64,000 nt of DNA from DATCLS01 sp035296625 (lineage in GTDB: Bacteria; Actinomycetota; Acidimicrobiia; Acidimicrobiales; VFJN01). The notes below the pieces were generated by a model, which ran no database searches, was not told the origin of the DNA, and worked only from the letters and a program-made list of their open reading frames with translations. This document shows, one piece after another, positions 8,243 through 16,388 of the stretch. Position numbers and translations under genes: made by a program. Positions within the stretch are counted from its first letter, which is position 1. Every line of letters begins with the position of its first letter. The stretch lies in the NCBI GenBank assembly GCA_035296625.1, contig DATHAO010000059.1, positions 1 to 64,000 on the forward strand, in the 5' to 3' direction.

Positions 8243-9184
8243 ATGTCAACCACCACCGTCGTCGCCCTGAAGGCCAACGATCCCTGCTGGTGCGGCAGCG
8301 GTCGCAAGTTCAAGCGCTGCCACAAGGCGAGCACCGACCACGTGCGGCCCGGTCGCCTGAGCCCTGCCCGCCCCGTGCCCACCGAGATTCCCCGCCCGCC
8401 GTACGCGGAGACCGGGGTCCCGGTGCGCGTCCCCGACGGCCACGTGCGCACGCCCGAGGTCATCGAGCGGATGCGCCGGGCCGGCCGGGCGGCGGCCGAG
8501 GTGCTCCAGGCGGTGGGCGCGGCGGTGGCGCCCGGCGTGACGACCGACGAGCTCGACGCCATTGCGCACGAGGAGTGCATCCGGCGCGGCGGCTACCCGA
8601 GCCCGCTCAACTACGGCGGCTTCCCGAAGTCACTGTGCACGTCGGTCAACGAGGTCATCTGCCACGGCATACCGGACGACCGGGCGCTCGTCGATGGCGA
8701 CATCGTCAACGTCGACGTGACGATCTTCCTCGACGGGGTGCACGGCGACACGAACGCCACGTTCCCGGTGGGGCGCATCGACCGCGCCTCGGCCGATCTC
8801 ATCCGGGTCACCCGTGAGTGCCTCGACCTGGGCATCGCGGCCGTGGAGCCGGGCGTGCCGGTCAACGCCATCGGCCGGGCCATCCAGGCGCACGCCGAGG
8901 GCCACGGCTACGGGGTCGTGCGGTCCTTCGTGGGCCACGGCATCGCCGAGCAGTTCCACACCGACCTGCAGATCCCGCACTACGACAACCCGCGGGCGTC
9001 CACGATCATCGAGCCGGGCATGACGTTCACGATCGAGCCGATGATCACGATGGGTGCCTGGCAGCACCAGTTGTGGGACGACGGGTGGACGGCCGTGACG
9101 GTCGATCGCCGCCGCACCGCCCAGTTCGAGCACACGCTGCTCGTGACCGACACGGGCGCCGAGGTCCTCACGACCGTCGACTGA
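8243..9184 (+). CDS. map: type I methionine aminopeptidase with N-terminal SEC-C motif
   Basis: A 313-aa enzyme that removes the initiator methionine from nascent proteins. Residues 13-27 (PCWCGSGRKFKRCH) are a SEC-C zinc knuckle, which is found in some actinobacterial Map proteins and thought to aid ribosome association. The pita-bread catalytic domain follows from about residue 65. The metal ligands are visible: NVDVTIFLDG and HGDTNATF (two Asp), VGHGIAEQFH (His), FTIEPM (Glu) and AQFEHT (Glu). CHGIP supplies the substrate-binding His. A TAGCCT element lies 10 nt upstream of the ATG. The gene diverges from the MenC-like gene, with only 44 nt between starts. Confidence 0.92.
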   Translation: MSTTTVVALKANDPCWCGSGRKFKRCHKASTDHVRPGRLSPARPVPTEIPRPPYAETGVPVRVPDGHVRTPEVIERMRRAGRAAAEVLQAVGAAVAPGVTTDELDAIAHEECIRRGGYPSPLNYGGFPKSLCTSVNEVICHGIPDDRALVDGDIVNVDVTIFLDGVHGDTNATFPVGRIDRASADLIRVTRECLDLGIAAVEPGVPVNAIGRAIQAHAEGHGYGVVRSFVGHGIAEQFHTDLQIPHYDNPRASTIIEPGMTFTIEPMITMGAWQHQLWDDGWTAVTVDRRRTAQFEHTLLVTDTGAEVLTTVD

Positions 9185-9198
9185 GCCCCCGGCGCGCT

Positions 9199-9223
9199 CC
9201 GGCCGCAGCGCGGGCTGCCGGCC
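9199..9223. terminator. imperfect hairpin between map and pepF
   Basis: GGCC plus GCAGC pairs with GCTGC plus GGCC around a 4-nt loop with one bulged C. It lies in the 97-nt gap where map and pepF converge. Confidence 0.3.
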
Positions 9224-9281
9224 GCCCGCTGACCGGCCCGGGCCCGCTCGGCCCCGCGAGGGCCGTCGGCCGCGCTCCGGC

Positions 9282-11102
9282 TCAGGCGGGACCGACCTCC
9301 GCGTCGACGGCCGCGGTGAAGTCGTCGATGCGGCCCCTCAGCACGTCGAGGCTGGCGGACCAGAACGCCACGTCCTCGACGTCGATGCCGAAGCGGGCGG
9401 CCAGCTCCGCCGCCGTGCTCGTGCCGGTGGAGGACAGCATGTCGTCGTAGGCCGAGCGGAACGTCTGCGCGTCGTCGAGCCAGCGGGCGTAGAGCCCGAG
9501 GCCGAACAGCAGGCCGAAGGTGTAGGGCCAGTTGTAGAACGTCGAGCCGTAGTAGTGCGGCTTGGCCGCCCACATGAGCGGGTGGCGCTCGCCGGGGTCG
9601 AGGGCGTCGCCGTACGCCTCGGCCTGGGCGCCGTCCATCAGCTCGCCGAGCTCGCGCACCGACACGGTGGAGCTGCGCCGCCGCTCGAACAGCCGCGACT
9701 CGAACAGGAACCGGCTGCGGATGTCCACCACGACCTGGCAAGCGCCCTGCAGGTCGGCCTCCAGCAGTGCGAGGCGCTCGGTACCGGACGCCGCCTCCAG
9801 CGTGCGGTCGGTGAGGATCGTCTCGCAGAAGATGCTCGCCGTCTCGGCCAACGCCATGGGCGTGGCCCGCTGCAGCGGCGTGCGGTCGGCCAGCGTGCGG
9901 TTGTGGTACGCGTGGCCCAGCTCGTGCGCAAGCGTGTGGACGGAGTCGATCGACCCGTCGAAGTTCATGAGGATCCGGCTGCGGCCCTCGCCCATGGGCA
10001 TGCAGAACCCGCCGCCGACCTTGCCGGCGCGGGGCCCGGCGTCGATCCATGAGGCGTCGAGGGCGTGGCGGGCCAGGCCGACGAGGTCGTCGCTGTAGCC
10101 GGCGAACGCGGCGTCCACCGTGGCGGTGGCGTCGGCCCATGACACGGGCGGGGCGGTGCCGACCGGGGCGAACAGGTCCCAGAACGCGACCCGCTCCTTG
10201 CCGAGCAGCCGGGCCTTGGCGCGCAGGTAGCGGTGGAAGTCGGGCAGGGAGGCGTCGACGGCGGCGTTCATGGCGTCGAACGCCGGGCGGCTGACCGCGC
10301 TCTGCTCGAGCACCGGGTCGAGCGGGTGGTCCCAGCCGCGGCGGGCGCCGAGCGCCAGGGTCTCTCCCTTCAGCGCGTTGAGCGCGGCGGCGATCGGTGT
10401 GGCATGCGCCCGCCAGGCCGCCACCTCGGCGGTGAACGCCGCCCGGCGGACGCCGGCGTCGGGGTCCGTGGCGAGGCCCCGCACGGCGAAGATGGGCAGC
10501 GTCTCGGTGCGCCCGTCGGGGAACGTGACGCTGGCCTCGACGCACGAGGAGACGTCGCGGAACAGCCGCTCCCACGCCGTCGAGCCGGTCACGCCCAGCT
10601 CGGCGGCCAGCGCCTCCTCGGGTCCCGACATCTGGTGGATGGCCCGGCGGGCGGCCTTGCGCAGCGGCCAGGCGTGGGCCGCGGCAGCCGCGCTGCTCCC
10701 CAGCAACCCGTCGAGGTCGAGGCGCCCTACCCAGGCGTCGAACCGCGTACGCAGCACCCGCACCGTCGCCTCGCGGGCCGACAGGCGCGAGAGCAGGGCC
10801 TGGGCGCGGTCGTCGCCGCTGTCGGTGCTGACGTGGCCATAGGCGAACGCCTGGAGCCTGCTGAACGCCTCGAGTGCGCCGTTCGTGGCGACGAGCACGG
10901 TGTCGAACATCGTGACGAGGGAGTCGTCGAGCGGGACCGGCGCGCCCGGGGCCACGTCGTGGGCGTCGTAGAGCGCGGCGAGGCCCTCGAGCGTCGTGCC
11001 CAGGTCCTCCTCGGCCCGCCCGACCTCGGGGGCATCGACCGCGGGGTAGAGATCGGTGAGGTCCCACCGGGGGAGGACCTCCGGTGGATCGAGCAGCGCC
11101 AT
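9282..11102 (-). CDS. pepF: oligoendopeptidase F (M3B family)
   Basis: A 606-aa zinc metallopeptidase of family M3B. The catalytic helix HELGHAYHNRTLADR near residues 391-405 carries HExxH (HELGH), and SIFCETIL about 25 residues later supplies the third ligand Glu. The C-terminal FYNWPYTFGLLFGLGLYA is the family's substrate-side region. Such enzymes cleave oligopeptides of about 7-17 residues in the cytoplasm; there is no signal peptide here. The length is normal for the family. The ATG at 11102 has a GATCAT -10-like box 6 nt upstream, and a long dyad lies between this start and the divergent redox enzyme. Confidence 0.92.
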   Translation of the reverse strand: MALLDPPEVLPRWDLTDLYPAVDAPEVGRAEEDLGTTLEGLAALYDAHDVAPGAPVPLDDSLVTMFDTVLVATNGALEAFSRLQAFAYGHVSTDSGDDRAQALLSRLSAREATVRVLRTRFDAWVGRLDLDGLLGSSAAAAAHAWPLRKAARRAIHQMSGPEEALAAELGVTGSTAWERLFRDVSSCVEASVTFPDGRTETLPIFAVRGLATDPDAGVRRAAFTAEVAAWRAHATPIAAALNALKGETLALGARRGWDHPLDPVLEQSAVSRPAFDAMNAAVDASLPDFHRYLRAKARLLGKERVAFWDLFAPVGTAPPVSWADATATVDAAFAGYSDDLVGLARHALDASWIDAGPRAGKVGGGFCMPMGEGRSRILMNFDGSIDSVHTLAHELGHAYHNRTLADRTPLQRATPMALAETASIFCETILTDRTLEAASGTERLALLEADLQGACQVVVDIRSRFLFESRLFERRRSSTVSVRELGELMDGAQAEAYGDALDPGERHPLMWAAKPHYYGSTFYNWPYTFGLLFGLGLYARWLDDAQTFRSAYDDMLSSTGTSTAAELAARFGIDVEDVAFWSASLDVLRGRIDDFTAAVDAEVGPA

Positions 11103-11108
11103 GCCGCC

Positions 11109-11114
11109 ATGATC
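11109..11114 (-). promoter_or_regulatory. putative -10 box (GATCAT) for pepF
   Basis: On the minus strand GATCAT ends 6 nt before the pepF ATG, with no ribosome site between. Confidence 0.3.
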
Positions 11115-11157
11115 ACACCGTCGGACGGGCCCGGGCCGCCCGCCACGTCAGGCCATT

Positions 11158-11199
11158 CCTCTACAGCCTGTCGAACATGTCGGCGAACTTGTGTAGAGG
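11158..11199. promoter_or_regulatory. candidate operator: 8-bp inverted repeat in a divergent promoter region
   Basis: CCTCTACA at 11158-11165 is mirrored exactly by TGTAGAGG at 11192-11199, with a 26-nt spacer. The spacer contains TCGAACATGTCGGCGA, which matches 9 of the 12 defined positions of the actinobacterial SOS-box pattern TCGAAC-N4-GTTCGA. The element lies between the pepF -10 box and the start of the divergent iron-dependent enzyme. Binding by a regulator is inferred; an RNA hairpin in a leader is the alternative. Confidence 0.4.
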
Positions 11200-11226
11200 G
11201 TGGGTGGACCGGGAAGCCGCCGGTCG

Positions 11227-12321
11227 ATGATCGACCTCCCGTCTCCCGCGTCGGCCGTCCCCGCGATCCTCACCCCCGCCATGTCGCCCGCGCCCGCCCC
11301 GGGCGTCGGGCGTCCGACGCGGCCGTGGCTGCCCGACGCCCGCGGCCCGCTCACCGAGCGGCTGTTCACCGAGCTGCGGCGGGCGCCGGGCCGCTTCCGC
11401 CTCCTGGCCGAGCCGGCGGACATCTGGGGCGAGGACGCCCAGCTCGCCCTGTACGCCTGCCTCGAGCTGCGCTACCAGGGCTTCGCCGACGTCGACCCCG
11501 ACTGGGAGGTCGAGCCGGGCCTCGTCGAGCTGCAGAACCGGCTGCGCCGGGCCTTCCTCGAGGCCGTGGCCCGTGAGGTCGGCCCGATCCACGCCCGCAC
11601 CCCCGGTGCCGTGCGCGCCGAACTGCTCGCCCTCGCCTCGGGCCACGGGCCGTCGTTGTCCGCACGGATGGAGGCCTCCGGCACGGTGGACCAGCTGCGG
11701 GAGTTCGCCGTGCACCGCAGCGCCTATCAGCTCAAGGAGGCCGACCCCCACACCTACGCCCTGCCCCGCCTGGCCGCCGGCCGGGCCAAGGCCGCCTACA
11801 TCGAGATCCAGGCGGACGAGTACGGCGGCGGCGAGCCGGGCGAGGCCCATCAGGAGCTGTTCGCCACCACCCTGCGCGCCCTCGGGCTCGATGACCGCTA
11901 CGGCGCCTACCTCGACTTGCTGCCGGCCACCACGCTGGCGACGGTCAACCTGCTATCGCTGTTCGGCACCTCCCGCCGCTGGATCGGGGCGTGCGTCGGC
12001 CACCTGGCGCTGTTCGAGATGACGTCGGTGGGCCCGATGAGCCGCTACGCGGCGGCCGTGCGGCGCCTCACCGGCAGCGAGGCCGGCGCCCGCTTCTACG
12101 ACGTGCATGTCATCGCCGACGAGCACCACCAGCGCCTCGCCCTCGACGGGCTCGTCGAGCCGTTCGTCGCCGCCGAGCCCGACATGGCCGCCGACGTCGT
12201 GTTCGGGGCCCGCGCGCTGGGCGTCGTCGAGGGCCGCCTCACCGCCCACCTGCTCGACTCCTGGGGGGACGGCCGCACCTCGTTGCGCCGACCCCTCGGT
12301 CGCCGCGACCTGGTCGCCTGA
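11227..12321 (+). CDS. iron-containing redox enzyme family protein (haem-oxygenase-like fold)
   Basis: A 364-aa protein resembling the iron-containing redox enzymes with a haem-oxygenase-like all-helical fold (Haem_oxygenase_2). The most telling segment is AAYIEIQADEYGGGEPGEAH near residues 191-210, with spaced Glu/Asp/Glu residues expected to bind a non-haem di-iron centre. A later DVHVIADEHHQRLALD near 295-310 supplies further His/Asp/Glu ligands, and a first Glu lies near 135. Characterised relatives oxidise or cleave small amines, fatty acids or amino acid derivatives, and no partner gene here reveals the substrate. ATG at 11227 is used; ATG at 11281 would remove a non-conserved Ala/Pro-rich 18-residue tail. 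Confidence 0.75.
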   Translation: MIDLPSPASAVPAILTPAMSPAPAPGVGRPTRPWLPDARGPLTERLFTELRRAPGRFRLLAEPADIWGEDAQLALYACLELRYQGFADVDPDWEVEPGLVELQNRLRRAFLEAVAREVGPIHARTPGAVRAELLALASGHGPSLSARMEASGTVDQLREFAVHRSAYQLKEADPHTYALPRLAAGRAKAAYIEIQADEYGGGEPGEAHQELFATTLRALGLDDRYGAYLDLLPATTLATVNLLSLFGTSRRWIGACVGHLALFEMTSVGPMSRYAAAVRRLTGSEAGARFYDVHVIADEHHQRLALDGLVEPFVAAEPDMAADVVFGARALGVVEGRLTAHLLDSWGDGRTSLRRPLGRRDLVA

Positions 12322-12394
12322 CGCCGGCACCAGGTCACGGCCCGCCGCCGGGTCCGACCTCCGACACCGCGCCCCGCTTCCCCTCCCCACGCGG

Positions 12395-12420
12395 CGGGCC
12401 CGGGCACGGGGGCGGGCCCG
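12395..12420. terminator. possible bidirectional hairpin terminator
   Basis: CGGGCCCG occurs at 12395-12402 and 12413-12420. The sequence is self-complementary, so the two copies form an 8-bp stem with a 10-nt loop between two converging genes. Confidence 0.35.
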
Positions 12421-12441
12421 GCGGCGCAGCGCTCCGCCCGC

Positions 12442-13683
12442 TCAGGGCGCGGGTGCCCCGGCGAGCGCCTTGGCCAGCGGTTCGGCCAGGTCGCCCCGCG
12501 GCTCGGCCACCACGCCACCGGCGAGCGCCATCCACGCGGCCATCTCGGTGAGCGCCCCCGCCAGCTCGGCGGCCACCTCGCGCGGACCCGGCGCCCGCCG
12601 GTCGGCGGAGCGGTCCTCCACCCATGCCGCCCGTGCCCGCAGCACGCCCGCCTGCCGGTCCGCCTTGAGGTCGACGCGGGCGACGAGGTCCTCGCCGAGC
12701 AACAACGGCAGCACGTAGTAGCCGTGCACCCGCTTGGCGGCCGGCACGTAGATCTCGATCCGGTAGCGCACGTCCCACAGGCGTTCGGTCCGGGTCCGTT
12801 CCCAGATCAGCGAGTCAAACGGCGACAGCAGCGCCCGGGTCCGGAGCTGCCGGCCGGGCCACCGCGCCTCTGGGTGCAGGTAGGCGGGCTGGGTCCACCC
12901 CTCGACCCGGGCGGGCACCAGCGCTCCGTCGGCGGCCAGCTCCTCGAGCATCGGGGTAGCCCGGGGCACGTTGAGGCGGTAGTAGTCGGCCAGGTCCCGG
13001 GCGGTGCCCAGGCCGTGGGCGCGGGCGGCGAGGAGCAGCAGCTCCTTCCAGGCGTCGGCCGGGTCCGGCGTCGGCGCGGCGAGCACCTCGGGCGGGAACC
13101 AGTGCTCGGGCAGCATGTAGGCCCGGGCGAAGGCCCCGCGGCGCACGGCGGTCACCGCCCCGGTCCAGAACAGATGCTCGACCACCCGCTTGCCGTCGCC
13201 CCAGCCCCACCAGCTGTCGGCCTTGCGCGGCGCCGCCCGGTGCACGTCGAGCTCGCCGACGGCCACCGGCCCGCGGGCGGCGATCTCGCGCAGCGCGGCG
13301 GCCACCAGCGCGGGGTTGTCTTGCGCCGACCGCTTCACGCCGCCCCAGGCATGGTCGTTCGCCATGCGCCAGCGCAGGAGCGGTTGCCGCTCGATCGGGT
13401 GGAGCGACGCCTCGTGGCCCCAGTACTCGAAGACCTCGTGGCTCGCCCACAGCCAGCGGGTGAGCGCGGCGCGGTCGTAGGGCCCGAGGCGTGAGAAGAA
13501 GAGCAGCTCGTGGCTGCGGGCCAGCACGTTGACCGAGTCGAGCTGCACGGTCGCCACACGGTCGAGCACGCGGCGGAAGTGGCGCCGGTCGACCCGGCCG
13601 GCCGGTCGGGGGTCGGTCAGGCCCTGGGCGGCGATGGCGATGCGGCGGGCGTCGCGGAGCGAGATTTCGACCGGGGCACCCAC
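12442..13683 (-). CDS. winged-helix DNA glycosylase, YcaQ/AlkZ family
   Basis: A 413-aa protein of the HTH_42 family (YcaQ, AlkZ), DNA glycosylases that unhook interstrand crosslinks or remove bulky alkylated bases. Visible family marks are the N-terminal VDRRHFRRVLDRVATVQLDSVN with the catalytic Q-hydrophobic-D/Q type motif (QLD) near residue 46, FFSRLGPYDRAALTRWLW, FEYWGHEASLHPI, and a C-terminal LLSPFDSLIWERTRTERLWD followed by GYYVLPLLLGEDLVARVDLK. The GTG at 13683 is chosen because it begins at the family's usual N-terminus and follows TAGCGT by 7 nt. Which lesion it repairs is unknown. Confidence 0.85.
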   Translation of the reverse strand: MGAPVEISLRDARRIAIAAQGLTDPRPAGRVDRRHFRRVLDRVATVQLDSVNVLARSHELLFFSRLGPYDRAALTRWLWASHEVFEYWGHEASLHPIERQPLLRWRMANDHAWGGVKRSAQDNPALVAAALREIAARGPVAVGELDVHRAAPRKADSWWGWGDGKRVVEHLFWTGAVTAVRRGAFARAYMLPEHWFPPEVLAAPTPDPADAWKELLLLAARAHGLGTARDLADYYRLNVPRATPMLEELAADGALVPARVEGWTQPAYLHPEARWPGRQLRTRALLSPFDSLIWERTRTERLWDVRYRIEIYVPAAKRVHGYYVLPLLLGEDLVARVDLKADRQAGVLRARAAWVEDRSADRRAPGPREVAAELAGALTEMAAWMALAGGVVAEPRGDLAEPLAKALAGAPAP

Positions 13684-13690
13684 GGCGGCG

Positions 13691-13696
13691 ACGCTA
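13691..13696 (-). promoter_or_regulatory. putative -10 box (TAGCGT)
   Basis: On the minus strand TAGCGT precedes the GTG at 13683 by 7 nt. Confidence 0.4.
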
Positions 13697-13801
13697 CCGG
13701 CCGGCGGGACCGATCGGTGTCGGCCGGTAGTCTGCCGACAGGCAGCCGGATGAGTGTCGCCGAGCGTTCTGACCAGGGTGAGAGCCGAAGGGGGAAATGC
13801 C

Positions 13802-14002
13802 GTGGGGTACAAGGTGGTAGTTGATTTCGACCTCTGCGAGAGCAACGCGCTGTGCATGGCCGCCGCCCCGGAGGTCTTCGAGGTGCGCGAGGACGACTTC
13901 CTCTACGTCCTCGACGAGACGCCGCCCGACGCGCTGCGCAGCAAGGTCGACGAGGCCGCCCGGCGCTGCCCGAAGGCGGCCATCTCCGTCATCGAAGAAT
14001 GA
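13802..14002 (+). CDS. ferredoxin, single [3Fe-4S]/[4Fe-4S] cluster
   Basis: A 66-aa ferredoxin of the kind that serves actinobacterial cytochrome P450s. Cysteines are at CESNALC (C-x5-C) and in the late RRCPKAA, giving three ligands and suggesting a [3Fe-4S] cluster. The rest is acidic, including EVFEVREDDFLYVLDE. The GTG at 13802 follows a GGGGGAAA purine run at ribosome-site distance. It overlaps the reductase gene by ATGA, so the two are translationally coupled and form an electron-transfer pair. No P450 gene lies in the window, so the acceptor is encoded elsewhere. Confidence 0.88.
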   Translation: MGYKVVVDFDLCESNALCMAAAPEVFEVREDDFLYVLDETPPDALRSKVDEAARRCPKAAISVIEE

Positions 14003-15234
14003 CCGCGGCGGGCGTCGTCGTCGTCGGGGCCTCACTGGCCGGCCTGCGCGCCGCCGAGGAGCTGCGGGCCGCCGGCTTCGGTGATCGCATCACCGTGGTC
14101 GGCGACGAGGTGCACCCGCCCTACGACCGCCCACCGCTGTCCAAGCAAGTACTGGCCGGCACCTGGGACGTCGACCGGATCGGCCTGGTGGCAGGGCCGG
14201 CCGGCCTCGAAGGTCTCGACCTCGACTGGCGGCTCGGTACCCGGGCCGCGGGCCTCGACCTGGCCGGGCGCCGGGTGATGCTGGTCGACGGCGAGCCCAT
14301 CCCGTTCGACGGCCTGGTCATCGCCACCGGTGCCACGCCCCGCCGCCTCCCGGGCACCGAGCACCTCACCGGCGTGCACACGCTGCGCACGATCGACGAC
14401 TGCCTCACCGTGCGCCGCGCCCTCGACGAGCGGCCGGGCCGCGTCGTCGTGGTGGGCGGCGGGTTCATCGGCGCCGAGGTGGCCGCCACCTGCCGGGGGC
14501 GCGGCATCGACGTCACGCTCGTCGAGGCGCTGCCCGTGCCGCTCGGCCGGGTTCTCGGCGACGACATCGGTGCCGTCATGGCCGGGCTCCACCGCGACCA
14601 CGGCGTCGACGTGCGCCTCGGCGTGGGGGTCGAGGGCCTCGACGCCCGCGGTGGCGTGGACGGCCGGGTCGGGCGCGTCCGCCTGGCCGACGGTTCCACC
14701 GTGGACGCCGACCTGGTCGTCGTCGGCGTGGGCGTGGCGCCCGCCACGGGCTGGCTCGACGGGTCGGGGCTGCGGCTCGAGGACGGCGTGGTATGCGACG
14801 AGACCACGCTCGCCGCTCCCGATGTGGTGGCCGCCGGCGACGTGGCCCGCTGGCCCAGCCCCCGGGTGGGCGCGCTGGTGCGGGTGGAGCACTGGGACAA
14901 CGCCATCACGATGGGGGTCCACGCCGCCCGGCGCCTGCTCGCGTCGCTCGGCGCCCCCGGCGGCACGACCGCCGCCTACGACCCCGTGCCGTGGTTCTGG
15001 TCGGACCAGTACGACCGCAAGATCCAGCTGACCGGGTGGTCGGCCGGGGCCGACGAGGCGCGCGTCGTCGACGGCTCGACCGACGACCGGCGGTTCGTAG
15101 CGCTCTACCGACGGGGCGACCGCCTGGCGGCCGTGCTGGCGATGAACCGCCCGCGTGCGGTGATGGGGTACCGGGCTCTCATCGAGCGAGGCGCCTCGTG
15201 GTCCGAGGCGCTGGCCGAGGCGGGCGCCGCCTGA
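13999..15234 (+). CDS. NAD(P)H-dependent ferredoxin reductase (FAD)
   Basis: A 411-aa FAD-dependent pyridine nucleotide-disulphide-type oxidoreductase that passes electrons from NAD(P)H to the ferredoxin encoded just upstream. VVVVGASLAGLRAAEELR near residues 6-23 is the FAD dinucleotide-binding fold, VHPPYDRPPLSK near 42 is the family motif of rubredoxin/ferredoxin reductases, VVVVGGGFIGAEVAA near 149 is the NAD(P)H fold, and DVVAAGDVARW near 276 is the second FAD motif. The C-terminal VPWFWSDQYDRKIQLTGW is diagnostic of this reductase group. The start overlaps the ferredoxin stop by four bases. Confidence 0.92.
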   Translation: MTAAGVVVVGASLAGLRAAEELRAAGFGDRITVVGDEVHPPYDRPPLSKQVLAGTWDVDRIGLVAGPAGLEGLDLDWRLGTRAAGLDLAGRRVMLVDGEPIPFDGLVIATGATPRRLPGTEHLTGVHTLRTIDDCLTVRRALDERPGRVVVVGGGFIGAEVAATCRGRGIDVTLVEALPVPLGRVLGDDIGAVMAGLHRDHGVDVRLGVGVEGLDARGGVDGRVGRVRLADGSTVDADLVVVGVGVAPATGWLDGSGLRLEDGVVCDETTLAAPDVVAAGDVARWPSPRVGALVRVEHWDNAITMGVHAARRLLASLGAPGGTTAAYDPVPWFWSDQYDRKIQLTGWSAGADEARVVDGSTDDRRFVALYRRGDRLAAVLAMNRPRAVMGYRALIERGASWSEALAEAGAA

Positions 15235-15318
15235 GTCCGGCTTGCCGGGACGTGGCTCGCCGTCGGGCCGCAGCCCACCGGCCGGCAGCGCGGCGGCGCG
15301 GCAGCCCGTACGACGGCG

Positions 15319-16062
15319 GTGGGGCACGCTGTCGTCCGTGGGCGCGAGACGTGGGCGGCAGCCGTGGCGGGGTGGGCCGGACTGGCGGGGTCCGCCGGCA
15401 TCGGGCCTTCGCCGCGCCGGTGGGTGGGCGTGACGGGGCCGGCCCTGGGCCTGCTCGCCGTGTTCGCTGTAGCGGCGGCGGGCGACTGGGTGGCCGTGGG
15501 CACGGATCGCCGGCGGCTCGAGCATCTGTGCAAGCCGGCGGCGCTCGCGGCGCTCGGCGGGGTGGCGCTGACCCTCGACCCGGCGGACAGCGCGGTCCGG
15601 GCCTGGTTCGCCGCGGCGCTCCTCGCATCGCTGGCCGGCGACGTGCTGCTGATGCCGCCGTCCGACCGGTTCGTCGCCGGCCTCGCCGCGTTCCTCGTTG
15701 CCCACGTCGCCTACGTCGGCGGCCTGCTGGCGGCGGGCGTGAGTGGCGGGCGCCTGCTGCTGGGCGTCGTGGCGGTGGGGGTCGTCGTCGGCGCCATCGG
15801 CAGACCGCTCCTGCGGGGGGTGCGGCGGAGCGCCCCGGAGATGACGGTGCCCGTCGGCGCGTACATGGTCGTGATCTCGGCCATGGTCGTGTGCGCGGTC
15901 GGTACCGGCGATGCAACGGCCATCGCCGGCGCAGCGCTGTTCTACGCGTCCGACGCCCTGATCGGCCTGACCCGCTTCGTCCGCCCGGCGCCGTGGGCAC
16001 CGGTGGCGATCATGGTGACGTACCACGTGGGCCAGGCGCTGCTGGTCCTGTCGCTGCCATGA
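15319..16062 (+). CDS. YhhN family (lysoplasmalogenase-like) membrane protein
   Basis: A 247-aa integral membrane protein with seven or eight hydrophobic segments. RRRLEHLCKPAALAALG near residues 55-71 and AALLASLAGDVLLMPP near 94-109 match the conserved core of the YhhN/TMEM86 family, whose animal member hydrolyses lysoplasmalogen. ALFYASDALIGLTRF and a final VAIMVTYHVGQALLVL complete the pattern. The conserved Asp residues of the family are present in GDVLLMP and SDALIG. Bacterial function is unclear. The GTG start is uncertain because the first 35 residues are not hydrophobic and internal GTGs exist. Confidence 0.75.
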   Translation: MGHAVVRGRETWAAAVAGWAGLAGSAGIGPSPRRWVGVTGPALGLLAVFAVAAAGDWVAVGTDRRRLEHLCKPAALAALGGVALTLDPADSAVRAWFAAALLASLAGDVLLMPPSDRFVAGLAAFLVAHVAYVGGLLAAGVSGGRLLLGVVAVGVVVGAIGRPLLRGVRRSAPEMTVPVGAYMVVISAMVVCAVGTGDATAIAGAALFYASDALIGLTRFVRPAPWAPVAIMVTYHVGQALLVLSLP

Positions 16063-16325
16063 GCGCCGGGACGGGCGGGCCCGGGGCCGGGCACGGCGGC
16101 GGGCACGCGCTCGACGCCGCCGACCGCCGGCGGGCCGAGGCGCTGCTCGCCGACGCGTGGGGCACGCCGGTGCGGCTCGTGGCGACGACCACGATGTGGG
16201 AGCGGGACCACGTCGTGCACCTGACCGCGGCCGACGGCCGCACCGCGGTCCTGAAGCGGCCACGCGCCGACGAGAACGGTGGGGCGTGGGGTCCCGAGCC
16301 GCTCGGCTTCGCCACCGAGTCGCCC
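16059..16325 (+). pseudogene. truncated phosphotransferase (fructosamine kinase/APH-like) N-terminus
   Basis: The frame starts with an ATG overlapping the YhhN stop (ATGA). It gives about 90 residues that look like the N-lobe of a kinase of the aminoglycoside/fructosamine phosphotransferase fold: DRRRAEALLADAWGTPVRLV, then VVHLTAADGRTAVLKRPRAD with the ATP-binding lysine, then WGPEPLGFATE. After about base 16325 the similarity stops. The catalytic loop and about two thirds of the protein are missing, and the frame has no stop until 17411, running antisense through the WYL gene. I read it as a gene cut by a deletion or rearrangement. The exact breakpoint between 16320 and 16388 is a guess. Confidence 0.55.
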
Positions 16326-16388
16326 GGTATCTGCCGCAAGAACCGGGCCGGCGCCGGCCGCCCGGCCACGAACCGGACGCGCGTGACC

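Noticed and set aside
15319..16062. YhhN and the phosphotransferase as an intact two-gene resistance or repair operon
   Set aside because: The phosphotransferase lacks its catalytic lobe, so no functional unit remains.
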